A stretch of 10,020 bases of DNA. It comes from Pseudomonadota bacterium (GTDB lineage: Bacteria > Pseudomonadota > Alphaproteobacteria > Sphingomonadales > Sphingomonadaceae). The notes beneath the pieces were generated by a model. The model worked only from the letters and a program-made list of their open reading frames with translations. It made no database searches and was not told where the DNA came from. Numbering within the stretch: the stretch's first letter is position 1; each line of letters begins with the position of its first letter. The DNA is taken from assembly GCA_023426225.1 (NCBI GenBank), contig JAFABD010000085.1, positions 1 through 10,020 on the forward strand. The letters run 5' to 3'. This document shows, in pieces, positions 1 through 4,728 of this stretch. Position numbers and translations under genes: made by a program.

Positions 1-49
1 GGGGGGGGGGGGGGGGTTTGGGGGGGGTGGGCGGGGGGGGGGGGGGGGG
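1..49. other. Poly-G stretch, probable sequencing or assembly artefact
   Basis: Forty-four of the 49 bases are G, broken only by TTT at 17-19, a T at 28 and a C at 32. The sequence then changes abruptly to normal coding DNA with a lipoprotein signal. Poly-G of this kind is typical of no-signal calls in two-colour sequencing at a read or contig end. A true G tract is possible but unlikely, because it would code for poly-glycine where the basic n-region of the signal peptide should be. Confidence 0.75.
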
Positions 50-50
50 C

Positions 51-302
51 GGCGCGGCGCTTGCGCTCGCCTTGCTGCTCGCCGGGTGCGGCGGGTCCGA
101 TCCGGCATCGGCGCCGGCTGCGGCGGACGCGGGCAACGATGCGGGCGGCGCTGCGGGCAATGTTGCGGGCAATGTCTCCGGCAACGCTGCGGCGCCTGCG
201 GCGGGGGCGCGCTCGTCGACCCTGCGGCGCGATTCGCGCGTGCTCGAACGGCCGGCGCGGTCGCCGGTCCCGGCCGATCGGGGCAACGCGGCGCGCGACT
301 GA
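51..302 (+). CDS. Small lipoprotein, 5' end missing
   Basis: The readable frame gives a short hydrophobic stretch (LALALLLAGC) with a lipobox LAGC whose cysteine codon is at 87-89. The mature chain would be about 71 residues, anchored to a membrane by lipidation and probably facing the periplasm. It is low in complexity: Gly/Ala/Asn-rich with repeated GN dipeptides (AGNVAGNVSGN) just after the anchor, then an Arg-rich tail ending in RGNAARD and a TGA stop. No catalytic domain is visible. The true start and n-region are lost in the poly-G tract, so the 5' boundary given here is only where readable coding begins. A weak bulged stem-loop (300-318) covers the stop codon. I do not recognise the family. 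Codon composition with G/C third positions supports real coding. The alternative is a chance signal-like ORF. Confidence 0.55.
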   Translation, partial: GAALALALLLAGCGGSDPASAPAAADAGNDAGGAAGNVAGNVSGNAAAPAAGARSSTLRRDSRVLERPARSPVPADRGNAARD

Positions 303-350
303 CCGCGTCGGCGCGTCAGGAAAAGGCGCATGGATTCTGCGGGTCGAAAT

Positions 351-411
351 TTTCGCGCGAACGGCGGGATCGGTGCGGCGAACGGCGTCTTTTGCGCGCG
401 AACGACGGGAT
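351..411. repeat. Three degenerate 20-21 bp tandem repeats
   Basis: The core GCGAACGGCG occurs at 357-366 and 378-387, and as GCGAACGACG at 398-407. The flanks are also similar: copies one and three share TTT, then GCGCGAACG, then CGGGAT. The repeat period is 21 then 20 bases, about two helical turns. The function is unknown. It could be a cluster of protein-binding sites or a short decaying tandem duplication. Confidence 0.55.
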
Positions 412-466
412 TTTGCAGGAAAATGCGGCGTTCGGCACGCCATTGGGGCCGGTTTTCGGCCGGAAT

Positions 467-511
467 GGCGGACCAGGCGGCGGTTGAGGGAGAGCGACCG
501 CCTGGTCCGCC
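467..511. repeat. Perfect 14 bp inverted repeat, 17 bp spacer
   Basis: The left arm GGCGGACCAGGCGG (467-480) is exactly complementary to CCGCCTGGTCCGCC (498-511). The spacer read on the plus strand is purine-rich (GAGGGAGAGCG); on the minus strand it would be a C/T-rich loop containing CTCTCCCTC. There is no T-tract after either arm, so it is not a standard intrinsic terminator. Confidence 0.8.
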
Positions 512-571
512 CTCGCAGGAGCGACCCGACGAGGTAGGCCTTCTTGTGCCTCGCCGCGCCCGGTCTGGAAA

Positions 572-606
572 TTAGGGGGATGCGCCTAAGGGGCCGTCCC
601 TAGGCG
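572..606. promoter_or_regulatory. Cluster of TTAGG/CCTAA/CCTAG half-sites
   Basis: TTAGG at 572-576 and CCTAA at 585-589 form a dyad with an 8-base gap. The second half-site also starts a hairpin that ends in CCTAGG (599-604). The regular spacing would suit a dimeric regulator, but no regulator can be named from the sequence, and the location between two gene ends is odd for an operator. Confidence 0.25.
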
Positions 607-643
607 ATGGAAACGGCGCAAATCCGCGGTTTCCGCGTGGGCG

Positions 644-668
644 GGACGGGGCGGCGCGCGCCCCGTCC
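644..668 (-). terminator. Possible dnaN transcript terminator hairpin
   Basis: GGACGGGGC (644-652) pairs with GCCCCGTCC (660-668) around a 7-base loop, giving a perfect 9 bp GC-rich stem that starts seven bases past the dnaN stop codon. No run of T follows it on the minus strand, so it may end transcription poorly, need Rho, or mainly protect the 3' end of the message. Confidence 0.45.
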
Positions 669-674
669 GGCGCC

Positions 675-1787
675 TCACACGCGCATCGGCATCAGCACGT
701 AGAGCGCGGGCGACTTGTCGTTCTCGCGGATCAGCGTCGGCGCGGCGGCATCGGCGAGGTGAACCTCGACCATATCGCCTTCGATCTGCCCCAGAATGTC
801 CATCAGATAGCGGCTGTTGAAGCCGATCTCGAACGGCATCGCATTGTAATCGCCCGGAACTTCCTCAGCGGCGGTGCCGTTCTCGGGGCTGGTCACCGAT
901 AGCGTCACCTTGTCGCGATCGACCCCCATCTTGACCGCGCGGGTCTTTTCGGTGGCGATCGTCGACACGCGATCGACCCCCTGCATGAACGCGCGCGGGT
1001 CGAGCTTGAGCAGCTTGTCGTTCGCGGTCGGGATCACGCGGCTATAGTCGGGGAAGGTGCCGTCGATCAGCTTCGACGTCAGGATCGCCTGGCCCAGGTC
1101 GAAGCGGATCTTCGAATTGGACAGCGACACGCCGATCGAACCGTCGACTTCGTCGAGCAGCTTGCGCAGCTCCGCCACGCATTTGCGCGGAACGATCACG
1201 CCCGGCATCGAATCGGCGCCGTCGGGCCGCGGTACGGTAACGCGCGCCAGCCGGTGCCCGTCGGTCGCAGCAGCACGCAGCAGCGGCACGGCATCGTCGG
1301 TGACGTGCAGGAAGATGCCGTTCAGATAATAGCGCGTTTCCTCGGTCGAGATCGCGAAGCGCGTCTTGTCGATGATCTGCTTGAGCGTTTCCGCCGGCAG
1401 TTCGAACACCGTCGGCAGCTCGCCCTCGGCGATCATCGGGAAATCGTCGCGCGGCAGCGTCGCCAGCGTGAACTTGGCGCGTCCGGCATTGACGATGATC
1501 CGCCCGTCCGCAGCCGAAAGCGCGACCTGCGCGCCCTCGGGCAGCTTGCGGACGATGTCGAACAAGGTGTGCGCGGGCACGGTGATCGCGCCCGGCTGGT
1601 CCACCGCCGCCGGAATCGTCTCGTCGATCTGGAGGTCCAGATCGGTCGCCATCAGCCGCAACGCGCCCGAAGCCTGCGCCTCGATGAGGACGTTGGACAG
1701 GATCGGGATCGTGTTGCGCCGCTCGACCACGGACTGAACGTGGCTCAAGCCCCTCAACAGAGTTGCGCGTTCGATCGTCGCCTTCAT
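675..1787 (-). CDS. dnaN: DNA polymerase III beta subunit (sliding clamp)
   Basis: This is the ring-shaped clamp that encircles DNA and tethers the replicative polymerase, with a docking cleft for polymerases, MutS, ligase and other partners. The 370-residue product is close to the usual length (366 in E. coli) and shows the family landmarks: RRNTIPILSN near residues 23-32, RYYLNG at 152-157, TDGHRLA at 175-181, FPDYSRVIP at 245-253, and the C-terminal MPMRV at 366-370 that lines the partner-binding cleft. I start at the ATG giving MKATIERATL, which matches the family N-terminus. An upstream in-frame start would add 41 unrelated residues and run into the terminator of the neighbouring gene. 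A G-run (minus strand, 1798-1802) about 10 bases upstream is only a weak ribosome site. The promoter must lie in the 84 bases after that terminator, but no clear -35/-10 pair was found. No dnaA or recF is adjacent. Confidence 0.97.
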   Translation of the reverse strand: MKATIERATLLRGLSHVQSVVERRNTIPILSNVLIEAQASGALRLMATDLDLQIDETIPAAVDQPGAITVPAHTLFDIVRKLPEGAQVALSAADGRIIVNAGRAKFTLATLPRDDFPMIAEGELPTVFELPAETLKQIIDKTRFAISTEETRYYLNGIFLHVTDDAVPLLRAAATDGHRLARVTVPRPDGADSMPGVIVPRKCVAELRKLLDEVDGSIGVSLSNSKIRFDLGQAILTSKLIDGTFPDYSRVIPTANDKLLKLDPRAFMQGVDRVSTIATEKTRAVKMGVDRDKVTLSVTSPENGTAAEEVPGDYNAMPFEIGFNSRYLMDILGQIEGDMVEVHLADAAAPTLIRENDKSPALYVLMPMRV

Positions 1788-1871
1788 GTGTATCAAACCC
1801 CCGGGCCGCCGCCCATTTTCCACCAAGCACGTGCGGCCGGTGGCAGTTCGCCGTTCTCCATCCTTAACGCG

Positions 1872-1900
1872 AAAAAGGGCCGGGGCAAGCGCCCCGACCC
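1872..1900 (-). terminator. Intrinsic terminator of the beta-barrel gene
   Basis: On the minus strand GGGTCGGGGC and GCCCCGGCCC form a 10 bp stem with one G-T pair and a GCTT loop (plus-strand arms 1877-1886 and 1891-1900). It is followed directly by TTTTT (1872-1876). It lies 35 bases past the stop of the outer-membrane protein gene and separates it from dnaN. Confidence 0.85.
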
Positions 1901-1934
1901 CTTCTTCCACACCAAAAATGGTGCAGCGGCCGCT

Positions 1935-2531
1935 TCAGAAGCGATAGCCGACGCCCGCCAGCACCTGATGGCGGTCGATCTTGCCGTAGTTGCCGTCGAG
2001 ATGGCCATAGTCCGAATAGCGATATTCGGCCTTCACATAGGCCTTCGGGTTGAGCTTCACCTCGACGCCCGCACCGACGCGATAGCCGTCGAGATTCTCG
2101 CCGTCCTCGACCGTCGTGGTGCCGGCGGTGTAGCGCGTGTTGACGCGGGCGTTGGTGTAGCCCGCCTTGGCATAGAGCAGCGTCGACGGTGCCACGACCG
2201 CACCGACGCGGCCGCCGATGTAGAAATCGCGGCCCGCCTTGGTACGGACCGAATCGCCGGCGACGAGCACGTCGTTCGCGGTGGTGCGCGTGGTCGCGCC
2301 GGTCACTTCGCCGTCGATGCCGAACACGGCACGACCGGCCTGATAGTCGTAACCGATCGCGCCGCCGTACAGGAAGCCGTCCTTCGAACCGCTGGCGCCG
2401 TCGGCATGGACCCGGCTCGAGTCGAGACCGGCGACCACCTCGGCGCGCGGCCCGCTGAAGTCCTGCGCAAAGGCAGGCGCGGCGATCGCGCTCGAAGCGG
2501 CGAGGGCGGTGAGGATAACAAGCTTACGCAT
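1935..2531 (-). CDS. Small outer-membrane beta-barrel (porin-family) protein
   Basis: The 198-residue product has a clear Sec signal peptide (MRKLVILTALAASSAIAAPAFA, cleavage after AFA at about residue 22). The mature part is built of alternating polar and hydrophobic segments rich in Gly, Tyr and Val. It ends in GVGYRF, a terminal aromatic residue as expected for outer-membrane barrel insertion by the BAM machinery. The segments FLYGGAIGYDYQ, FYIGGRVGAV, LLYAKAGYT, YRVGAGVEVKL and AYVKAEYRYSDYG read as successive strands, which fits an eight-stranded OmpA-like/OMP_b-brl barrel of the kind common in sphingomonads. The start is fixed by the signal peptide and by an AAGGAG ribosome site five bases upstream (plus-strand 2537-2542). 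The function is probably structural or a narrow pore; no specific ligand can be inferred. It is its own transcription unit, with an intrinsic terminator downstream. Confidence 0.85.
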   Translation of the reverse strand: MRKLVILTALAASSAIAAPAFAQDFSGPRAEVVAGLDSSRVHADGASGSKDGFLYGGAIGYDYQAGRAVFGIDGEVTGATTRTTANDVLVAGDSVRTKAGRDFYIGGRVGAVVAPSTLLYAKAGYTNARVNTRYTAGTTTVEDGENLDGYRVGAGVEVKLNPKAYVKAEYRYSDYGHLDGNYGKIDRHQVLAGVGYRF

Positions 2532-2894
2532 AACAACTCCTTGGTAACAGGCGAACCCCGTGGGGCCGCTGGGGCTTAAGTAGGCGGGGAAGCCGTTCGC
2601 TGCATGAACCCCCGATAAACAGCGATTTGCGTGGCATTTTTGCAACATTTCGGGTTGCCTGCCGCATCGTGCTGTCAGCTCGGGATCGCAGCGCCGCTCC
2701 TTTCTTCTCCTCGCCCGATCCGGCCCGGTTCCGGGGCCGGCGCCTTGTTGTCGTGTCGCGCCTGTTCGTTTCCTGAACGAAACGGGGCAACATCTTGGCG
2801 TTGCCCGAAATCGGCCCGAAATGTCGCGGGGCGCCGGCGATTTGCGGTTGCGCCATGCCGCCCGAGTTGGAAGGAACCGTCGGGGAGGAACGGC
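2532..2894. other. Divergent intergenic region with promoters for both sides
   Basis: The 363 bases separate the barrel gene (leftward) and the phosphatase gene (rightward). For the barrel, a TTGCAA (2640-2645) could be a -35 box with an A/T-richer stretch near 2614-2621 as -10, giving a leader of about 75 bases with a CCCC/GGGG inverted repeat near 2556-2564, but the match is poor. For the phosphatase, TTGGCG at about 2795 is a possible -35 without a good -10. No gene is seen in the gap. Frames that are open across it continue into the phosphatase or are antisense shadows. Confidence 0.5.
2765..2781. promoter_or_regulatory. Inverted repeat TTCGTT-N5-AACGAA, possible operator
   Basis: TTCGTT (2765-2770) and AACGAA (2776-2781) are perfect 6 bp arms around TCCTG, roughly 115 bases before the phosphatase start. 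It could be an operator for the phosphatase/IalB operon. It does not fit the alphaproteobacterial LexA box, which is a direct GTTC repeat. Confidence 0.25.
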
Positions 2895-3557
2895 ATGACG
2901 ACCATCGGGCGACGTACCGAACGCCGGGGACGCGACTTTATCGCGCGGCATGGCGAGACGGTGTTCAACGCGGCGCACCGGATGCAGGGCAATGCGCTCC
3001 ATACGCCGCTGACGCGGGCGGGATTTGCCCAGGCCGACGCGATGGGCCGCGCGCTTCGTGCGCTGCTGGGGCCTGCGCCGCGCCTGACCCTCTGGGCATC
3101 GAGCGCAGGCCGGGCGCTGCAAACGCTCGCGATCATCGCCGAGCATCTGGAACTCGACTGGCACGCGGCGCGGCGCGACGACCGGCTCGTCGAGATCGGC
3201 CTCGGTGAATGGAGCGGGCGCCGCTATGCCGAGGTCGCGGCCGAGCGGGGCGACTTCGTCGATCCGGTACATCGGCTCTATCGGTTCGTGCCGCCGGGCG
3301 GCGAATGGTATGACGCCGTCGCGCGTCGCGTTTCGGGATGGCTCGACGATACCGACGGCGATGAGGGCGACCGTCTGATCGTGATGCATGGCATGTCGAG
3401 CCGCGTGCTGCGTGGAATCATGACCGGCGCCGAGATTCTGCCGGGGTTCGACGCGCCTGTCGCGCCCGAACTGCCGCAGGGGTCGATCGCCTGCATCGCC
3501 GACGGCATCGAAACGGTCGCCCATCGCGGCACCGGCACGGGGGGCGCTGCGGCATGA
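2895..3557 (+). CDS. Histidine phosphatase family protein (phosphoglycerate mutase-like)
   Basis: This 220-residue cytoplasmic protein belongs to the histidine phosphatase superfamily, which moves phosphate through a phosphohistidine. The catalytic RHG motif is at 18-20 (FIARHGETVFN, nucleophile His19). The second arginine of the phosphate pocket is probably Arg73 in SSAGRALQT. The acid/base region is RLVEIGLGEWSGR at 97-109, and the second catalytic histidine is His165 in VMHGMSSR. The length and the GEWSGR motif resemble GpmB/CobC/PhoE-type broad phosphatases rather than glycolytic mutase, so the substrate is unknown. The ATG is chosen because GGGGAGGAA sits four bases upstream and because the fold begins just after it. 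The longer in-frame reading adds 88 residues without homology. The stop overlaps the start of the next gene (ATGA), so the two are probably co-translated. Confidence 0.9.
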   Translation: MTTIGRRTERRGRDFIARHGETVFNAAHRMQGNALHTPLTRAGFAQADAMGRALRALLGPAPRLTLWASSAGRALQTLAIIAEHLELDWHAARRDDRLVEIGLGEWSGRRYAEVAAERGDFVDPVHRLYRFVPPGGEWYDAVARRVSGWLDDTDGDEGDRLIVMHGMSSRVLRGIMTGAEILPGFDAPVAPELPQGSIACIADGIETVAHRGTGTGGAAA

Positions 3558-4024
3558 TGCACGCAATAACGGCGATGGCGTTGGGGCTGCTCGCGCCGCA
3601 CACGCCGCTCGGCGTCTATGGCGACTGGGGCGCATTCCGCGACACGCAGCCGCTACGCTGCTTCGCCATCGCGCGTCCCGTCGAGCGCCCGGCAGCCGAT
3701 GCCGGTGCCTTTGCCAGCATCGCCACCTGGCCCGGGGCGGGCGCGCGCAACCAGGTGCATCTTCGGCTCAGCCGCAGCAGGGCGCCCAATGCCGCGGTGA
3801 CGCTGTCGATCGGGGATCGCCGCTTTGCGTTGATGGCCGGTGCCAGCGACGCCTGGGCGCCCGACGCGCGCACCGACGCGGCGATCGTCGCCGCACTGCG
3901 CGGCGCACGCAGCATGAGCGTCGAGACGCTGGGTCGCGACGGCGCGCCCTTTGCCGACAGCTATCGGCTGCAAGGCGCCGCAACGGCGGTCGACGCGGCG
4001 GTGCTCGGCTGCCTGCCGCGCTGA
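3554..4024 (+). CDS. Secreted IalB-like (invasion-associated locus B domain) protein
   Basis: The 156-residue product begins with a short hydrophobic stretch (residues 4-13) that can act as an export signal. Then comes a conserved-looking GDWGAFRD segment (23-30) followed by RCFAIARP (35-42), a pattern typical of the invasion-associated locus B (IalB, PF06776) family. Near the C-terminus DSYRLQGAATAVDAAVLGC matches the family's ending, with a final cysteine (Cys153) that could form a disulfide with Cys36. IalB proteins are periplasmic or surface proteins of alphaproteobacteria. Their biochemical role is poorly known and the name does not imply virulence here. The start ATG overlaps the TGA of the phosphatase gene, and a second ATG follows at once. 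The signal peptide is short, so the exact N-terminus is less certain. The family call is from motif recall and has not been tested by a profile search. Confidence 0.65.
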   Translation: MMHAITAMALGLLAPHTPLGVYGDWGAFRDTQPLRCFAIARPVERPAADAGAFASIATWPGAGARNQVHLRLSRSRAPNAAVTLSIGDRRFALMAGASDAWAPDARTDAAIVAALRGARSMSVETLGRDGAPFADSYRLQGAATAVDAAVLGCLPR

Positions 4025-4037
4025 GTGCGCCACCCAT

Positions 4038-4073
4038 AAAAAACGCGGCGAGCCGGCGTTCCGGCCCGCCGCG
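4038..4073 (-). terminator. Intrinsic terminator of the DUF4168 gene
   Basis: CGCGGCG (4044-4050) pairs with CGCCGCG (4067-4073), and inside an A-C mismatch GCCGG (4052-4056) pairs with CCGGC (4061-4065) around CGTT. On the minus strand six T follow (4038-4043). On the plus strand there is no T-run, though the hairpin lies 20 bases past the IalB-like stop and may help end that transcript too. Confidence 0.8.
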
Positions 4074-4096
4074 CAGGCGACCCGAGGCGGGCCGTA

Positions 4097-4552
4097 TCAG
4101 CGGGTGGGGGTCGTCGATGCCTGCGCCTGGCGCTTGGCGACGCCGGCATCCTGGATGCGCTTGTTGAGCGTCGGGTCGGCCTGCATTCCCTGCGCGATCG
4201 CGTTGAACCGCGTGGCGGGAAGGCCGCTTGCCTCGATTGCCTGAACCATCCGGTTGTTCTTGTCGGCGGCCGGGATCGTGGTGTCGGTGTTGATCTTCTC
4301 GACCGCCAGCGCGGCGTTGACGAACTGCGACACCTCGGCGTCGGTCACGGTCGCCGAACTGACGGGTGCGTCGGTCGCGGCGGCGCTTGGCGCGGCCGAA
4401 GGCGTCGCCTGCGCTGCCGAGCCGGCAGGTGCCGACTGGGAAGGCGGCGCGGACATCGTCTGGCCGCCGGGGGCGGGTGCGGTCTGGGCGGTCGCCGCGG
4501 GCACAAACGCCAGCGCGGCGCCGATCATCAGAAAGGAACGTGCAATGGTCAT
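4097..4552 (-). CDS. Secreted DUF4168-type protein
   Basis: The 151-residue product has a Sec signal peptide (cleavage near ATA-Q, residues 22/23), then an Ala/Pro/Ser/Gln-rich low-complexity linker (about 24-68). A compact helical domain follows at about 69-137, beginning VTDAEVSQFVNAALAVEKI and continuing RMVQAIEASGLPATRFNAIAQG and DPTLNKRIQ. That order (helix with F..A...VE.I, then MVQAIE..GL....FN.IAQ, then DP.L..RI) is characteristic of DUF4168 (PF13767), whose function is unknown. It is probably periplasmic. The ATG is supported by GGAG six bases upstream (plus-strand 4559-4562) and by the signal peptide. It is a single gene with its own terminator, converging on the IalB-like gene and diverging from rlmN. 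Confidence 0.75.
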   Translation of the reverse strand: MTIARSFLMIGAALAFVPAATAQTAPAPGGQTMSAPPSQSAPAGSAAQATPSAAPSAAATDAPVSSATVTDAEVSQFVNAALAVEKINTDTTIPAADKNNRMVQAIEASGLPATRFNAIAQGMQADPTLNKRIQDAGVAKRQAQASTTPTR

Positions 4553-4663
4553 ACGCTACTCCGGTTACACATTGCCGGGAACGTCGGTGCGGTCGATACG
4601 GGTCCGTCGGGTGCGGTGCGACGTGCCGGGTCCGGGATCAGCGGGCGGACGGCATGGCGACGA

Positions 4664-4678
4664 CGGCATCCGATGCCG
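4664..4678. promoter_or_regulatory. Palindrome CGGCATC-C-GATGCCG, possible operator
   Basis: Two perfect 7-base arms flank a single C, centred about 57 bases before the rlmN ATG and just upstream of its putative promoter. The shape fits a dimeric regulator site, but no regulator is suggested and chance is possible in such GC-rich DNA. Confidence 0.25.
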
Positions 4679-4691
4679 GTGACGACCGCTA

Positions 4692-4728
4692 GTGGCAATC
4701 GGCGGCGACTTGCCCTATATGCGGCGGA
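4692..4728 (+). promoter_or_regulatory. Putative rlmN promoter with leaderless start
   Basis: GTGGCA (4692-4697) matches four of six positions of TTGACA and lies 17 bases before CTATAT (4715-4720), a -10 of the alphaproteobacterial GCTANAWC type. Initiation 7-8 bases later falls on or next to the ATG at 4728. No Shine-Dalgarno sequence precedes that ATG, so a leaderless message is plausible. Confidence 0.4.

Larger units (their letters stand above)
438..606. ncRNA. Candidate structured RNA or regulatory element (speculative)
   Basis: Stem one pairs CGCCATT (438-444) with AATGGCG (464-470) and contains an inner stem GGCCG/CGGCC (447-451 with 457-461). Stem two is a perfect 14 bp pair (467-480 with 498-511) around a 17-base purine-rich loop. 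It shares bases 467-470 with stem one, so the two compete. A third hairpin pairs CGCCTA (583-588) with TAGGCG (601-606), with an inner GGGG/TCCC stem and a bulged A. No known RNA family (SRP, tmRNA, 6S, RNase P) is recognised, and no convincing promoter or T-tract terminator fixes a strand. It may be a small RNA, a 3' UTR element of dnaN, or an intergenic palindromic repeat. Confidence 0.25.
303..674. other. Convergent intergenic region, rich in inverted repeats
   Basis: These 372 bases lie between the end of the lipoprotein gene and the end of dnaN. No frame inside them looks like a protein: the frames that stay open are Arg-rich and have no recognisable start or domain. From left to right the region holds a degenerate 20-21 bp tandem repeat (351-411), a compound hairpin (438-470), a 14 bp perfect inverted repeat (467-511), a weak 5 bp stem (511-515 with 530-534), a cluster of TTAGG/CCTAA/CCTAG half-sites with a hairpin (572-606), a GGAAAC/GTTTCC stem (609-614 with 629-634) and a 9 bp GC-rich stem next to the dnaN stop (644-668). 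This is far more dyad structure than the other gaps show. Confidence 0.7.

Noticed and set aside
18..302. A complete lipoprotein gene starting at the TTG at 18
   Set aside because: That start lies in the poly-G artefact and would give a poly-glycine n-region without basic residues.
330..575. An 81-codon frame in the gap before dnaN, with a loose seven-residue repeat
   Set aside because: There is no ribosome site and the composition is unlike the neighbouring genes; the apparent protein repeat only reflects the 21-base DNA repeat.
675..1787. A replication origin next to dnaN
   Set aside because: No DnaA-box clusters, dnaA or recF are present, and in this group dnaN need not lie at the origin.
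1254..2579. A 441-codon plus-strand frame across dnaN, the terminator and the beta-barrel gene
   Set aside because: It is antisense to two genes and reads through an intergenic terminator; the composition is that of a shadow frame.
2764..2778. GTTC-N7-GAAC as a LexA box
   Set aside because: Alphaproteobacterial LexA uses a direct GTTC-N7-GTTC repeat, whereas this is inverted; the downstream genes are not SOS genes.
1935..3635. A 566-codon minus-strand frame extending the beta-barrel protein upstream
   Set aside because: The signal peptide and the AAGGAG site fix the true start at 2531; the extension is antisense to the phosphatase gene.
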